Counted from the first letter of the stretch, positions 8,502 to 16,476 are shown. The stretch is DNA of 48,184 bases from Thermoprotei archaeon (GCA_003650675.1 QMRH01000006.1:1-48184); one strand, 5' to 3'. The notes: generated by a model from the sequence alone, not told the origin. Made by a program: numbers and translations.

Positions 8502-8839
8502 GATGAAATCTCTTTGCCTTCCTCCTCAATTAAACTACTTAGAATATAGGTGAAACTATTTTGGGCTGTAATCTTCCACTGGAATAAAGGAGGATTTCTT
8601 ATTTTAGGCTGAAATCCAGATTCTAGAACTATTCTTGTGCTATTTTTAACTTCTAGTAGACGTCCCCAAGGGATTTTTCCAGTTCTAGTGGGATCCTTCA
8701 TGGTATTTTGAAGATAGTTGAGCATTCCCTCCAGTTCCCCGCTATCACTCACCCTTAGCATAGTTGAGGCTAAGCATATCAGCGAGTGAATAATACCGTA
8801 CCTAGGGTCTTGTATATTATATGAAGGACTTAAAATCAT
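8444..8839 (-). CDS. Uncertain small protein whose end runs into the structured RNA segment
   Basis: An open frame of 131 codons reads from ATG 8839 to 8444. The first 110 residues ('YGIIHSLICLASTMLRVSDS', 'IPWGRLLEVKNSTRIVLESG') look like protein but match no family I know. The last 16 codons lie inside the paired, GC-rich segment at 8444-8501, so the natural C-terminus may have been replaced when a mobile element inserted there. It may be a 3'-truncated gene or a chance frame. Confidence 0.35.
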   Translation of the reverse strand: MILSPSYNIQDPRYGIIHSLICLASTMLRVSDSGELEGMLNYLQNTMKDPTRTGKIPWGRLLEVKNSTRIVLESGFQPKIRNPPLFQWKITAQNSFTYILSSLIEEEGKEISSGVMNRVQELTATPKAGWL

Positions 8840-8928
8840 TACCAGAATATTTTGAAGTTCCCGTGGTTATCATTACTGTAAATAATGTATATGAAGAAGA
8901 GGACGAGACAATATCTCTTTATTTTTGA

Positions 8929-9462
8929 TTAATATATGAAGGGTAGGAGTGTTTTGATCGTTTTAACTTCGTACTTGTATCTGTTGCGGAGGAGGTTTAG
9001 GTAGCGGTATAGTTCTGAGACGTTTTCTTCGCCCCAGGAGAGAACGCCTATTTTGAGGGTTGTGGTTTTAGAGTACGATGCATCTTCTCTATACTTTATT
9101 GTTACGTGGTGTAAATTGCTTTTTAATCCAAGACTGGTCAGGGAGTAGGCGTAGACTACGTGTACTGAAGCTATTCTCGAGAAGGGGATTACCAGCCTCT
9201 TGTTTCCTCTAGTTAAGTATAGGGTATCACCCTTGACTGTAATAGTATCTCTGGGAAGCGTAAAATAGAGGGATATAAGGAGTATGGATGGCACCAGTAG
9301 CGGTGACAATGCCATTAATATGGGAATTAACACGTGAACGTGTAAGCCGTAGTCGATTATAAGAGGAAACATTAGGATCATGCAGATGAAGAGCAGTATT
9401 AAGCCATAAACCAGATACCCTTTGTTGTCACGCTGGAGAGTAAACTCCCACTCCGGTCTCAT
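8929..9462 (-). CDS. Two-helix membrane protein with a PH-like domain
   Basis: The 177-residue protein has a short cytoplasmic start, two membrane helices (about residues 15-37 and 42-68) and then a strand-rich domain, 'DTITVKGDTLYLTRGNKRLV' and 'IPFSRIASVHVV', ending in a helix near residue 150. This arrangement, a hairpin of helices followed by a strand-rich PH-like (bPH) domain, is common in small bacterial and archaeal membrane proteins of unknown role. The ATG at 9462 is preceded by a purine-rich AGGAGAGGGGT, a good ribosome site. It may be co-transcribed with nothing else; its 3' neighbour is the uncertain gene at 8444-8839. Confidence 0.6.
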   Translation of the reverse strand: MRPEWEFTLQRDNKGYLVYGLILLFICMILMFPLIIDYGLHVHVLIPILMALSPLLVPSILLISLYFTLPRDTITVKGDTLYLTRGNKRLVIPFSRIASVHVVYAYSLTSLGLKSNLHHVTIKYREDASYSKTTTLKIGVLSWGEENVSELYRYLNLLRNRYKYEVKTIKTLLPFIY

Positions 9463-9660
9463 GGCACCCCTCTCCTGCGGGAAAGCCCGGGGAGAGCTCC
9501 AGGCCTTCGAGAACCCTTTTCAGGATTTCCAGCGTTTTTTAATACCTACGACAGCGTTAGATTAGTTTTAGGTATGTGGATTCCTGCCTCAAGCATGTAA
9601 AGTGACGCTAAAGCCATCGATATGGTGCTGGCTGCCTCTTCAGTTTGTTCTCAAAAACAG

Positions 9661-9843
9661 TTATTTTACCCTGTCTATGAGTAGCTTGCCTTTCACACCG
9701 ACGTTTTCGGGCGGGTTCTCCTTGATCAACACGACTATGTGTTTGATGCCATAGATTTCCTCAGCAACCTCAGTCAATCTTCTTACAAGCTCCCTCTTTT
9801 TCTCCACATCTATTTTAGGCCCCTCAACTATTATGGTCGGCAT
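9661..9843 (-). CDS. 4-oxalocrotonate tautomerase family protein
   Basis: The 60-residue protein starts 'MPTIIVEGPKIDVEKKRELV', with the proline right after the initiator Met that becomes the catalytic N-terminal base in this family. 'VAEEIYGIKHIVVLIKENPP' is the typical second half. The usual length (about 60 residues) and the strand-helix-strand layout agree. Such enzymes tautomerise 2-hydroxydienoates or related enols, but the substrate here cannot be read from sequence. It lies downstream, on the same strand, of the structured RNA segment and has no metabolic neighbours. Confidence 0.8.
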   Translation of the reverse strand: MPTIIVEGPKIDVEKKRELVRRLTEVAEEIYGIKHIVVLIKENPPENVGVKGKLLIDRVK

Positions 9844-9946
9844 ACCGACTCCCGGTCTTAATGTTCGCTAGCCCATAAAATATATTTTGCGATGACTGAC
9901 GGTGGCCACTAAAGACAGGGAATGAATCCTTGTATCCTTTGACACT

Positions 9947-10091
9947 CCCCCTACTTAAGCGGGGGATTCTTGCTTCTAAGGTTTTCATTCTTTGGGTGTT
10001 CATAGCCTTTTTAGGCTCACACCTATATCCATCCCACCTTAGAAGCAGGGGCTGTGCCACCAGCCCGATGGACATACCTCCATTACGGAGG
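9947..10091 (-). ncRNA. Folded RNA resembling a TnpB guide (omega) RNA, without tnpB
   Basis: Read on the minus strand, this 145-base segment carries five perfect stems in order: CCTCC/GGAGG (10087-10091 with 10077-10081), GGGCTG/CAGCCC (10061-10066 with 10049-10054), an 11-bp stem GCTTCTAAGGT/ACCTTAGAAGC (10036-10046 with 9972-9982) enclosing a two-part hairpin GGTGT/ACACC plus AGCCT/AGGCT, and a terminal CCCCC/GGGGG hairpin (9961-9965 with 9947-9951). The same strand also encodes 'MKTLEARIPRL', a wording I associate with the C-terminal end of archaeal TnpB. In IS605 elements the guide RNA overlaps the 3' end of tnpB and ends just after such a GC hairpin, with the guide following. No TnpB body is present upstream. 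Confidence 0.55.
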
Positions 10092-10192
10092 GTGCCCATA
10101 TTTATCACTTATCTACAATAAACACATGCCGTCTCTCAGCTGTGGCCAGAAACGTATAACATTGTATCTGTAAAAAGCCGGAGACTTGAGGT

Positions 10193-11455
10193 TTATACGG
10201 CTAGGCTTGCCAGAAAGACGGGTATTTCCTGCTTGTCGAGAATTCTCGTCTTTAGCGGTTTTGCTTTTCTTCGAGGTCTATGTCTCCATTTGACCTCGAA
10301 GCCTGCGACAAAGCTGTCTACCGTTGCCAGGACATCGACTTCCGTGGAGTCCTTCCAGTAGTATACAGGATATTTTCTGGCTAAATGCGATGTGACGGTG
10401 GCCTCGACGACAGCTGCTTCCTCGACTTGTATCCCCGTGTATTCTGAGAGTACTTTTGTAATAAAGGGGTCTGTGAATACTATTTTCTTTTCCTTTCTGT
10501 AGTCGGGTTTTCCGTCGGGGGATGCCCAGTGCACAATCTTAGCGACCATAAGTAGCTCGAGTGTTGTTACGTACTCCCTTGATGTATGCGGCGACGCGAG
10601 TGACGTGTGTCGGGCTATGCTATGCCAGCTCACGGGGCTTGGCATGACTTCAAGCAGGTAGGAAACCACTTCCTTCATGAGATTTATGTTTTTGCCAGCC
10701 CTAAGCCAGTCCGCTATAAGCCAGTCAAGATACGCTTTTCGAGACACATATGTTACCCTCCCGCGTTCGAAGAGTTCTCTAATGGGTATCGGGTATCCTC
10801 CGGTCTCCAAGTATTTTTCGAATAGCTCCGACAACCTTCCAGAGAAAATTGAGTTAGCTGCTAGACTTCTCTCAAAGCCCTCAATATCTTCGAGCACCGC
10901 CTCCTCGAGTCTCAGCCCACCAATCAACTTCACGTATTCTCCAAAGGAGAGAGGATACATGTAGATGTCCCTACCTTTCCCCCGCCTCCCCGGAAACCTC
11001 TCTTTCCCTGCAAGAAGCTCAAGGCTCGCGGAACCAGAAACCACGATTACATCGTTTTTGAAGAGCCTGGAATCGATCCTCGACTTTAACGCCCGATACC
11101 ATTCTTCTACGAAAGTGACTTCATCCAACACAATAAAAGAACTCTTCACACCCCATGCTCTCCGCGACTTCAGATAGTTGTCGAGAACCTCCCCAAGCTC
11201 CCTATAGTCGCGAAGCTCGTCACACGAATAATAGAAGATCGACCGAGGATCGCGTCCCTCGGCAAGCAACCTATAAATCAGTATCTTAAGTACAGTAGTC
11301 TTTCCCACCTGTCTAGGACCCACAAGAAAATGAAGAGCAAAAGGCCTGACAGAAATCTCGTTAATGACCCTAGGTACCCACTTCACCTTATAGTCCAACC
11401 ACTCCTCGTATAACGGATCTACCTCCCCAAACCACCAGGGATTATACCTCTCCAT
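10193..11455 (-). CDS. AAA ATPase of the AAA_14/DUF4143 type
   Basis: Starting at the ATG at 11455 the protein has about 420 residues. It shows Walker A 'LVGPRQVGKTTVLK', Walker B 'SFIVLDEVTFVEEW', and a sensor strand 'DVIVVSGSASLEL', then 'YMYPLSFGEYVKLIGGL', all typical of the ATPases with a C-terminal DUF4143 (nuclease-like, often 'EVKWRHR') domain; 'VAGFEVKWRHR' is visible near the end. A longer frame begins at 11521, but a TATA-like TTTATAA at about 11477-11483 lies the right distance upstream of 11455, so I prefer that start. Many archaeal genomes carry scattered copies of unclear role, often linked with mobile DNA. It has no operon partner. Confidence 0.8.
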   Translation of the reverse strand: MERYNPWWFGEVDPLYEEWLDYKVKWVPRVINEISVRPFALHFLVGPRQVGKTTVLKILIYRLLAEGRDPRSIFYYSCDELRDYRELGEVLDNYLKSRRAWGVKSSFIVLDEVTFVEEWYRALKSRIDSRLFKNDVIVVSGSASLELLAGKERFPGRRGKGRDIYMYPLSFGEYVKLIGGLRLEEAVLEDIEGFERSLAANSIFSGRLSELFEKYLETGGYPIPIRELFERGRVTYVSRKAYLDWLIADWLRAGKNINLMKEVVSYLLEVMPSPVSWHSIARHTSLASPHTSREYVTTLELLMVAKIVHWASPDGKPDYRKEKKIVFTDPFITKVLSEYTGIQVEEAAVVEATVTSHLARKYPVYYWKDSTEVDVLATVDSFVAGFEVKWRHRPRRKAKPLKTRILDKQEIPVFLASLAV

Positions 11456-11521
11456 ATGTACATAAACTGCACAGACCTTTATAACCACTATGCAATTAAA
11501 ATGCATAATATCATTTTCCAT

Positions 11522-11999
11522 GTCAATGTTTTGCTGAAGCTTAAGTAAAATATTTGCTTAAATGTCTACAGGTTCCAGTATAGAACTTGGTATTTGATTT
11601 GAGACCTACTCATCTAGGAAGAGGTTTTTGATGATAAATGAAGCTTATTGTTCGCGGTAAAGTGATTGAACGTGGAGAGTACTGGTGGTTGTCACAGGTA
11701 CTAGGAAAACGGGAAACATCGTTAAATTGTTTCTGGAGCATAACTGTGGTTTAAGCGGCTCAGAAATAGGTTTGCTAAGGGATTTGGGGAGTGGATGATC
11801 CTTCATAAGCTTCTCCAAACATCATGAAACCTCCTTGAGCATTACATTTTTACATTAAACTTCATTAAAAGTTTTGAAGCCAGTCTTCTGTTACCTTAAA
11901 CCTTGAAGGATAATTCATGTGGCTTTTAGGCTTCCGAGCTTTTGGCTTCGTTAGGCTTAAGAACGAGAAACTAGTTTAGATAATAGTGGCTCCGACTCG
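11522..11999. other. Gene-free stretch holding an ATPase relic
   Basis: Apart from the relic described at 11685-11798, these 478 bases hold no gene I can support. The end, near 11940-11990, would carry the promoter of the HEPN gene, but I see no clear TATA box there. Confidence 0.4.
11685..11798 (+). pseudogene. Internally deleted relic of an archaeal P-loop ATPase
   Basis: The 37-codon frame reads 'VVVTGTRKTGNIVKLFLEHN' and then 'LSGSEIGLLRDLG' before a stop. The first half matches a degenerate Walker A strand, the second the sensor strand 'VLSGSEVGLLYDFLG' of the intact ATPase encoded at 15333-16427. The roughly 100 residues that normally lie between are missing, so this is what remains of a relative after an internal deletion. 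No product is expected. Confidence 0.55.
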
Positions 12000-12394
12000 G
12001 TGGTACATCGGTCTCTCGAGGAAGTTGAAATCATTAGGAGAAGAGCTGAAGCATTTCTGCGCAATGCAGAAAGACTTATAGTTGAGAGGGAGTGGGATCT
12101 CGCTGTATTCAATCTTGAACAATATTGCCAACTAATACTCAAGTATAAGCTATTAATCGCGAGAGGAAGCTATCCTAGAACCTATTCCCTTAGAACACTG
12201 ATACGTATTCTAGGCCAGAAAACCCCTGAGATGCTGGAGCTTGTGGAAGATGAAAATATCTCCACTATATTGCTAGGCTCGAGGGGGTGTATATTACGTC
12301 AAGATACTTGCCCTACATCTACGAGGAGAAGGAGGTCGTGGATCTCTATAGGTTCGTTGTAAAGGTGTTTAAACGATATGTCGAGAAGCTATGA
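12000..12394 (+). pseudogene. HEPN-domain toxin gene (HepT-like) with a frameshift
   Basis: From the GTG at 12000 the frame reads 'VEIIRRRAEAFLRNAERLIV', 'EWDLAVFNLEQYCQLILKYK' and 'YSLRTLIRIL', which is a HEPN helix bundle of the type paired with minimal nucleotidyltransferases. Near 12265-12275 the frame breaks; the following frame reads 'RLEGVYITSRYLPYIYEEKE' and 'VVDLYRFVVKVFKRYVEKL', the normal HEPN end. Joined, it would be about 130 residues and would overlap the nucleotidyltransferase gene by 17 bases. In such pairs the HEPN protein is the RNase toxin. As written it would lose its last two helices. Confidence 0.75.
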
Positions 12395-12699
12395 AGACAC
12401 CTTATTGGAATACTTGCAAAACTACATGAAGATAGCACGTAAAGTTAAGGAAATCGTAAAGAAAGTAGACCCAAATGCACGGGTCTACGTATTCGGGTCG
12501 GTGGTTAAAGGAAAATATACAGCTGCAAGCGACATATATACTCGTGGTAACGGAGAAAATCAAAGAAAAACATAGGATGATGGTTGAGGTCTACAAAGAA
12601 ACTAAGGCTCCTGTGGAACTCCATATAGCAACACCAGAGAAGTTCACCTCCTGGTACAGAAGATTCATAAAAAACGAAGAAATCATCGAAGTCGCATAA
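12378..12699 (+). pseudogene. Minimal nucleotidyltransferase antitoxin gene (MntA-like) with a frameshift
   Basis: The frame from 12378 gives 'ARVYVFGSVVKGKYTAASDI', the GS-x(10)-SD signature of minimal nucleotidyltransferases, then runs into a stop. The frame that follows reads 'ILVVTEKIKEKHRMMVEVYK' and 'PVELHIATPEKFTSWYRRFI', the rest of the fold. Normal members read S-D-x-D-L/I-L-V-V; here the second aspartate is gone, and the text is best explained by loss of two bases inside ATAGATATA to leave ATATATA near 12530-12540. The partner transfers AMP to its HEPN toxin and silences it, which needs both aspartates. Both members of this pair are thus broken. Confidence 0.75.
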
Positions 12700-13151
12700 C
12701 CAATTAGACCATTTGTTACAATTAAAACAGAGAGATCGGGCAAAAATAAAGCCTTAGATTTCCTTAAAAAGGGTTTTAGACGGGTTGGATTAATAGTCGG
12801 TGACGATCTATTAAAAAGGCCGTGGAGTAGCTGAGTGGAATCATAGGATGGTTAACCTATTACGGATGGTATTCATGAAAATGGGGATCCCTTAAAAGGT
12901 CTTGAAGAAACTACCAATAAAGGTAAAGAGATGTTAAAAACGAGCTTGAAAAATTCTTTGCAAAAAGGAGCGAGGCTAGGGCAGGGTACATAGCGGTTCA
13001 GGACATCTGGTAGCCCATTACAAGTATTTCCAAAACCCTTATCTTGAACATTAAAAGAACTTCTAAATATGAAATTTCATGAAATTACAATATGTTCGGC
13101 ATGAAATGCTATAGTAGGGGTTTCGAAAGACTTATTTAAGCGGGAGAGAAC
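12700..13151. other. Gene-free stretch with a short coding-like scrap and promoter-proximal repeats
   Basis: No intact gene is visible. At about 12731-12834 the plus strand reads 'KALDFLKKGFRRVGLIVGDD', which looks like a scrap of a lost protein. The downstream end contains the first copy of the ATGAAATTTCAT repeat and belongs to the control region of the regulator gene that follows. Confidence 0.35.
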
Positions 13152-13180
13152 ATGTATACTATGAAATTTCATGAAATTTC
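13069..13180 (+). promoter_or_regulatory. Paired ATGAAATTTCAT repeats around the start of the regulator gene
   Basis: The 18-base text ATGAAATTTCATGAAATT occurs at 13069-13086 and again at 13161-13178. Each copy contains the perfect palindrome ATGAAATTTCAT, and a partial third copy (ATGAAAT) begins near 13101. The copies are 92 bases apart, and the second overlaps the start codons of the AlbA/Schlafen-type gene. That position suits an operator for self-repression by the helix-turn-helix protein it precedes. The role is inferred. Confidence 0.5.
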
Positions 13181-14468
13181 AGAGTTAATATCGCTGGGCG
13201 AGGGAGAGAGCATTGAATTTAAGAGTTCACTTGGCGAGCTAAAGGAGATAGGTGAGACTGTATGCGCTTTCCTGAACAAAAGGGGAGGAATCGTTTTAGT
13301 AGGGGTAAGTGATGAGGGGAGGATCTTGGGTGTTGAAATAGGCATAAGAACCCTAGAACGTCTCTCCAATTTTCTTTTGGAAACAATTAAACCTAAACCT
13401 CTGATTTCAATAAACTTGAAGGCAATAAATAATAAAATAATAATATTAGTTGAGGTACCTGAAGGATCCGATAAACCATATTTCTTTAAAGGTAGAGCTT
13501 TCATCAGAGTTGATGCAACTAATAGGATAATGGCTAGAGATGAGATACTTGAATTAGCTAAAAACATTCGAAGACCATTTGATATGCTTCCTCTCGAAGA
13601 AAAAGTTGAAGTGGAGGAGAGATTAGTAAGGGAAGTTGTAGAGAAGGCTTCAACGTACAGAAGAATGAGGATAAGCTACACCACGCTGGAAGATGTACTA
13701 AAAAAGCTTGGAGTATGGGGGAAAAATGCACAGGCTCTTCTGTTTTCACCAGATGCCTCAACAATGTTTCCACATGCTAAAATAAAGATTATGGTTACGC
13801 GGAGAGGTGTAGTCATCGATGAGAGGGTAATAGAAGGTCCCCTCATAACTCAATTAAGGGAGACATTGGCCACTTTAAAACAGTATTTCTTTAAGGGGTG
13901 GGAGGTAACTGGCCTCGAGAGAAGGGAAGTATGGGAGTATCCCTTAGAGGCTGTAAGGGAGGGGATAGTGAACGCCTTAATACACCGGGACTACTACATT
14001 ACATCCCCAATCTTCATTAGACTAGAAGACTATAGCTTGACGATATATAATCCCGGAACATTACCAAAGCAGTTGGATGTGGAAGACCTGTATAAAGATC
14101 ATCCATCAATACCCAGAAACCCGCTACTTGCAAAGACATTCTATTACTACGGGCTGTTTGAGGAATGGGGTACAGGGACGCTAAGAATAATAGATGCGTG
14201 TCGTAAGGCTAGACTTCCTCAACCAATATGGCGGGTGGAACAAGGCTTCACGTATCTTACTTTACAAAAATGGGAGGAGCTTTTAACCGAAAGCGAGAAA
14301 AAAATACTGGAAATTCTACATAAAAAGAGGTCGGTGGACGAAATAGTAACACTAGTAGGGTTGACGGAAAGAAGAATTAGAGATCTATTAAAAAAACTGG
14401 AAGAAAGAGGGTTGATAGCGAAGGAGAAGATAGGTAGGAGGTACTACTACTATGCTACTCACCTTTAA
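13152..14468 (+). CDS. AlbA_2/Schlafen-domain transcriptional regulator with HATPase-like and HTH domains
   Basis: The 438-residue protein begins with the AlbA_2 domain: 'GEGESIEFKSSLGELKEI', 'CAFLNKRGGIVLVGVSDEGR' and, near residue 105, 'GSDKPYFFKGRAFIRV'. The middle has 'EYPLEAVREGIVNALIHRDY' and 'YNPGTLP', the helix and loop of the HATPase_c_4 domain of COG2865. The end carries a helix-turn-helix ('RSVDEIVTLVGLTERRIRDL', then a wing 'GRRYYYY'). This is the standard layout of COG2865 putative transcriptional regulators. The ATG at 13152 or the ATG at 13161 can be the start; the latter lies inside the second ATGAAATTTCAT repeat. Autoregulation through those repeats is likely but inferred. 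Target genes are unknown. Confidence 0.85.
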   Translation: MYTMKFHEISELISLGEGESIEFKSSLGELKEIGETVCAFLNKRGGIVLVGVSDEGRILGVEIGIRTLERLSNFLLETIKPKPLISINLKAINNKIIILVEVPEGSDKPYFFKGRAFIRVDATNRIMARDEILELAKNIRRPFDMLPLEEKVEVEERLVREVVEKASTYRRMRISYTTLEDVLKKLGVWGKNAQALLFSPDASTMFPHAKIKIMVTRRGVVIDERVIEGPLITQLRETLATLKQYFFKGWEVTGLERREVWEYPLEAVREGIVNALIHRDYYITSPIFIRLEDYSLTIYNPGTLPKQLDVEDLYKDHPSIPRNPLLAKTFYYYGLFEEWGTGTLRIIDACRKARLPQPIWRVEQGFTYLTLQKWEELLTESEKKILEILHKKRSVDEIVTLVGLTERRIRDLLKKLEERGLIAKEKIGRRYYYYATHL

Positions 14469-14576
14469 TTTAGAGGCTACTTTTTCCATAAATTATTGTA
14501 GGGAACTGGTTCCTCTCAGGAAGAAAAATGCACTGGGGATGTATTTTAATAGAAGTAGGTATAGCTATATTTTAGT

Positions 14577-15278
14577 ATGATAGCCTGGGTGCTTGTGGCA
14601 CCCCGGCTAAGGATTGCCAGGTTTCTAGCTGGAACGGCTTTATCCGGATTTGCGGGGAAGAGTAGAGGTGTGTTGTTGCCTTATCCAAGGGATATTGAGG
14701 AGCATGTAAGGGATTTCGTGTACGGTATAATTGAATGGAGAAGGTTGCTTGAAAAGGTGAAACGAGCTGGCATGTCTTATGTTAGGTCATGGGCGTGGAT
14801 AGAGGAGCCTCTCCTAGGGAAACTTAGGCTCCTCCACGAGCTTGGAGCTGGCTTCGACGTAAGATGTTATGGTCCTTCAACCATGGAGCTATTCCAATTA
14901 ACTGGAGAGATTTTAAAGCTGGTTTTCAGGGTTAGGGTGACCGGGAAGGTGGATCTAGAGTCCTGGAGGAGGATCCTCAAAACCGAGATAAAGATCCCCC
15001 TGAGGGAAGGGTACGTCACCTTCTCCTCGGTCCAGCCTAAGATCCATGGCGTAGAGGTCATAGATGTCTGGAAGTATCCCATACCACCTACAGAGAAGTT
15101 ATCTCTCGAAACCTTAAGTCAAGACACCGTTAAAAACTATGTATCCTACATGTTCGATTACATTATTGAATCTAAGAACGTGGATGAAGCCTACCTAAAG
15201 TGGCTGAACGATAAAGGCATGGAGGTGCCTGAGAACCTGAAAAAACTGGCTAAATTACTTGTTTTAAAGGATATATAG
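14577..15278 (+). CDS. Unknown protein encoded next to a P-loop ATPase
   Basis: The 233-residue product does not match a family that I know. It has a short hydrophobic start ('MIAWVLVAPRLRIARFLAGT'), a basic-aromatic centre ('YVRSWAWIEEPLLGKLRLLH', 'GAGFDVRCYGPSTMELFQLT') and an acidic helical tail ending in 'NLKKLAKLLVLKDI'. A TATTTTAAT box at 14542-14550 lies about 27 bases ahead of the ATG, so the transcript is probably leaderless. The next gene, an ATPase, begins 55 bases downstream on the same strand, and the two may form a unit. Confidence 0.6.
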   Translation: MIAWVLVAPRLRIARFLAGTALSGFAGKSRGVLLPYPRDIEEHVRDFVYGIIEWRRLLEKVKRAGMSYVRSWAWIEEPLLGKLRLLHELGAGFDVRCYGPSTMELFQLTGEILKLVFRVRVTGKVDLESWRRILKTEIKIPLREGYVTFSSVQPKIHGVEVIDVWKYPIPPTEKLSLETLSQDTVKNYVSYMFDYIIESKNVDEAYLKWLNDKGMEVPENLKKLAKLLVLKDI

Positions 15279-15305
15279 TTCTAGAAGTTTGCGGAAGAAA
15301 TATAG

Positions 15306-15341
15306 CTAACGGGGTGTTAGTTTACTAACGGGGTGTTAGTT
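15306..15341 (+). repeat. 17-base tandem repeat spanning the ATPase start
   Basis: CTAACGGGGTGTTAGTT occurs at 15306-15322 and again at 15325-15341, a 19-base period. Each copy is itself an inverted repeat, CTAAC then GTTAG around GGGGT. The second copy contains the GTG start codon (15333-15335) of the ATPase, and the GGGG serves as its ribosome site. This could be an operator or a small translational control element, or simply a local duplication that created a second ribosome site and start. Confidence 0.6.
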
Positions 15342-16427
15342 ATATACTTTGACCCTAAACCTAAGACGCGTAGAGAAGACTTATACAACCGAGAAGAAGA
15401 GTTAAGGGAGTTTAAGCTAGCTATTGAGTCGTCGCCTTTAACGGTCGTTACAGGTATTAGACGTCTAGGTAAAACTTCCCTTATTTTAGTAGGGTTAACC
15501 GGGAGACCAAGTGTTATAGTAGACTTAAGGGGGGTCTCCCAGTCTAGGGCGGCTCTCTACAAGAGAATAGAATTTGCTTTAAACCAGTTCTTTAAACGCT
15601 ATAAGAATCTGCGGAAAAAGATACGTGAAAAGATAAGGGCAATCAGTGGAGTAGAGGTATTGGGTATAGGAGTCTATCTTTCATGGGGCAGAAAAAGGGC
15701 GGATCTAGCGGCGCTTTTGAAAAGCCTTGAAGAATACGGTGTAGTTCTGGTCTTCGATGAAGTACAGTATGCGAGAGGTCCGATAGGGAAGGAACTCGCA
15801 GAAACGCTGGCGTATCTTTATGATCATTCTGAGTTGAAGATCGTGTTAAGCGGCTCAGAAGTCGGGTTACTCTACGACTTCCTTGGAGTGGAAAACCCTA
15901 AAGCACCGCTATATGGCAGGTATTTTAAAGAAATAAAACTTAAACCATTCACCAGGGAGGAAAGCGTAGATTTCCTGGAAAAAGGTTTTGGACAGTATAA
16001 CGTTACGGTGTCGGAGGAAATGTTGGGGAACGCTGTGGAAAAATTGGATGGAATAGTAGGCTGGCTCGTATACTTTGGATTAAAGTATATTGAAAGAAAG
16101 GGGGGAGAAGGTATAGTTGGAGAAATTGTAGAGGAGGCAGGTAGACTATCTCTGGTAGAGTTTATGAGATTCACTAAGAAACATGTACCGGCAGACAGGA
16201 GAATACTTGAAACGGCTAAAGCCATAGCACGTGGACAAAACACATGGACAAAAATAAAGAGCTACCTTGAAAGAGTAGAGAAAAGGTCGATACCGGATAT
16301 GACGCTCAACCGTACATTAAAAACTCTGTTGAAATCATCTTATATAGACAGGATTGTAGAAGGCAGAAACATATACTATACTATAACCGACCCAACGCTA
16401 AAACATGCACTACAAAAACTCGTGTAA
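15333..16427 (+). CDS. Archaeal P-loop ATPase (AAA+, ATPase_2 family)
   Basis: The 364-residue protein has an N-terminal 'NREEELREFKLAIES' box, Walker A 'VTGIRRLGKTSLIL', a Walker B strand 'VVLVFDEVQYAR', and the sensor 'LKIVLSGSEVGLLYDFLG'. The next part, 'LKPFTREESVDFLEKGFGQY', is the usual lid. A C-terminal winged helix (about residues 280-364, 'TWTKIKSYLERVEKRSIPDM') binds DNA or partner proteins in the family. Such proteins are widespread in thermophilic archaea, with little known of their role. The relic at 11685-11798 is a close relative. The GTG start at 15333 lies in the second copy of a tandem repeat. Confidence 0.85.
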   Translation: MLVIYFDPKPKTRREDLYNREEELREFKLAIESSPLTVVTGIRRLGKTSLILVGLTGRPSVIVDLRGVSQSRAALYKRIEFALNQFFKRYKNLRKKIREKIRAISGVEVLGIGVYLSWGRKRADLAALLKSLEEYGVVLVFDEVQYARGPIGKELAETLAYLYDHSELKIVLSGSEVGLLYDFLGVENPKAPLYGRYFKEIKLKPFTREESVDFLEKGFGQYNVTVSEEMLGNAVEKLDGIVGWLVYFGLKYIERKGGEGIVGEIVEEAGRLSLVEFMRFTKKHVPADRRILETAKAIARGQNTWTKIKSYLERVEKRSIPDMTLNRTLKTLLKSSYIDRIVEGRNIYYTITDPTLKHALQKLV

Positions 16428-16476
16428 CAGTTACCCTTAAACTCTCCTTGCATCCACTCGTCGAGGGCGCCGGGAT

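Noticed and set aside
10607-11177. Three plus-strand frames of 70-95 codons
   Set aside because: They all lie inside the minus-strand ATPase gene and have no motif; the ATPase has full Walker motifs.
12810-12900. A tRNA-like text GGCCGTGGAGTAGCTGAGTGG
   Set aside because: It looks like the start of a tRNA, but no anticodon arm or T-arm follows and the 3' end does not pair.
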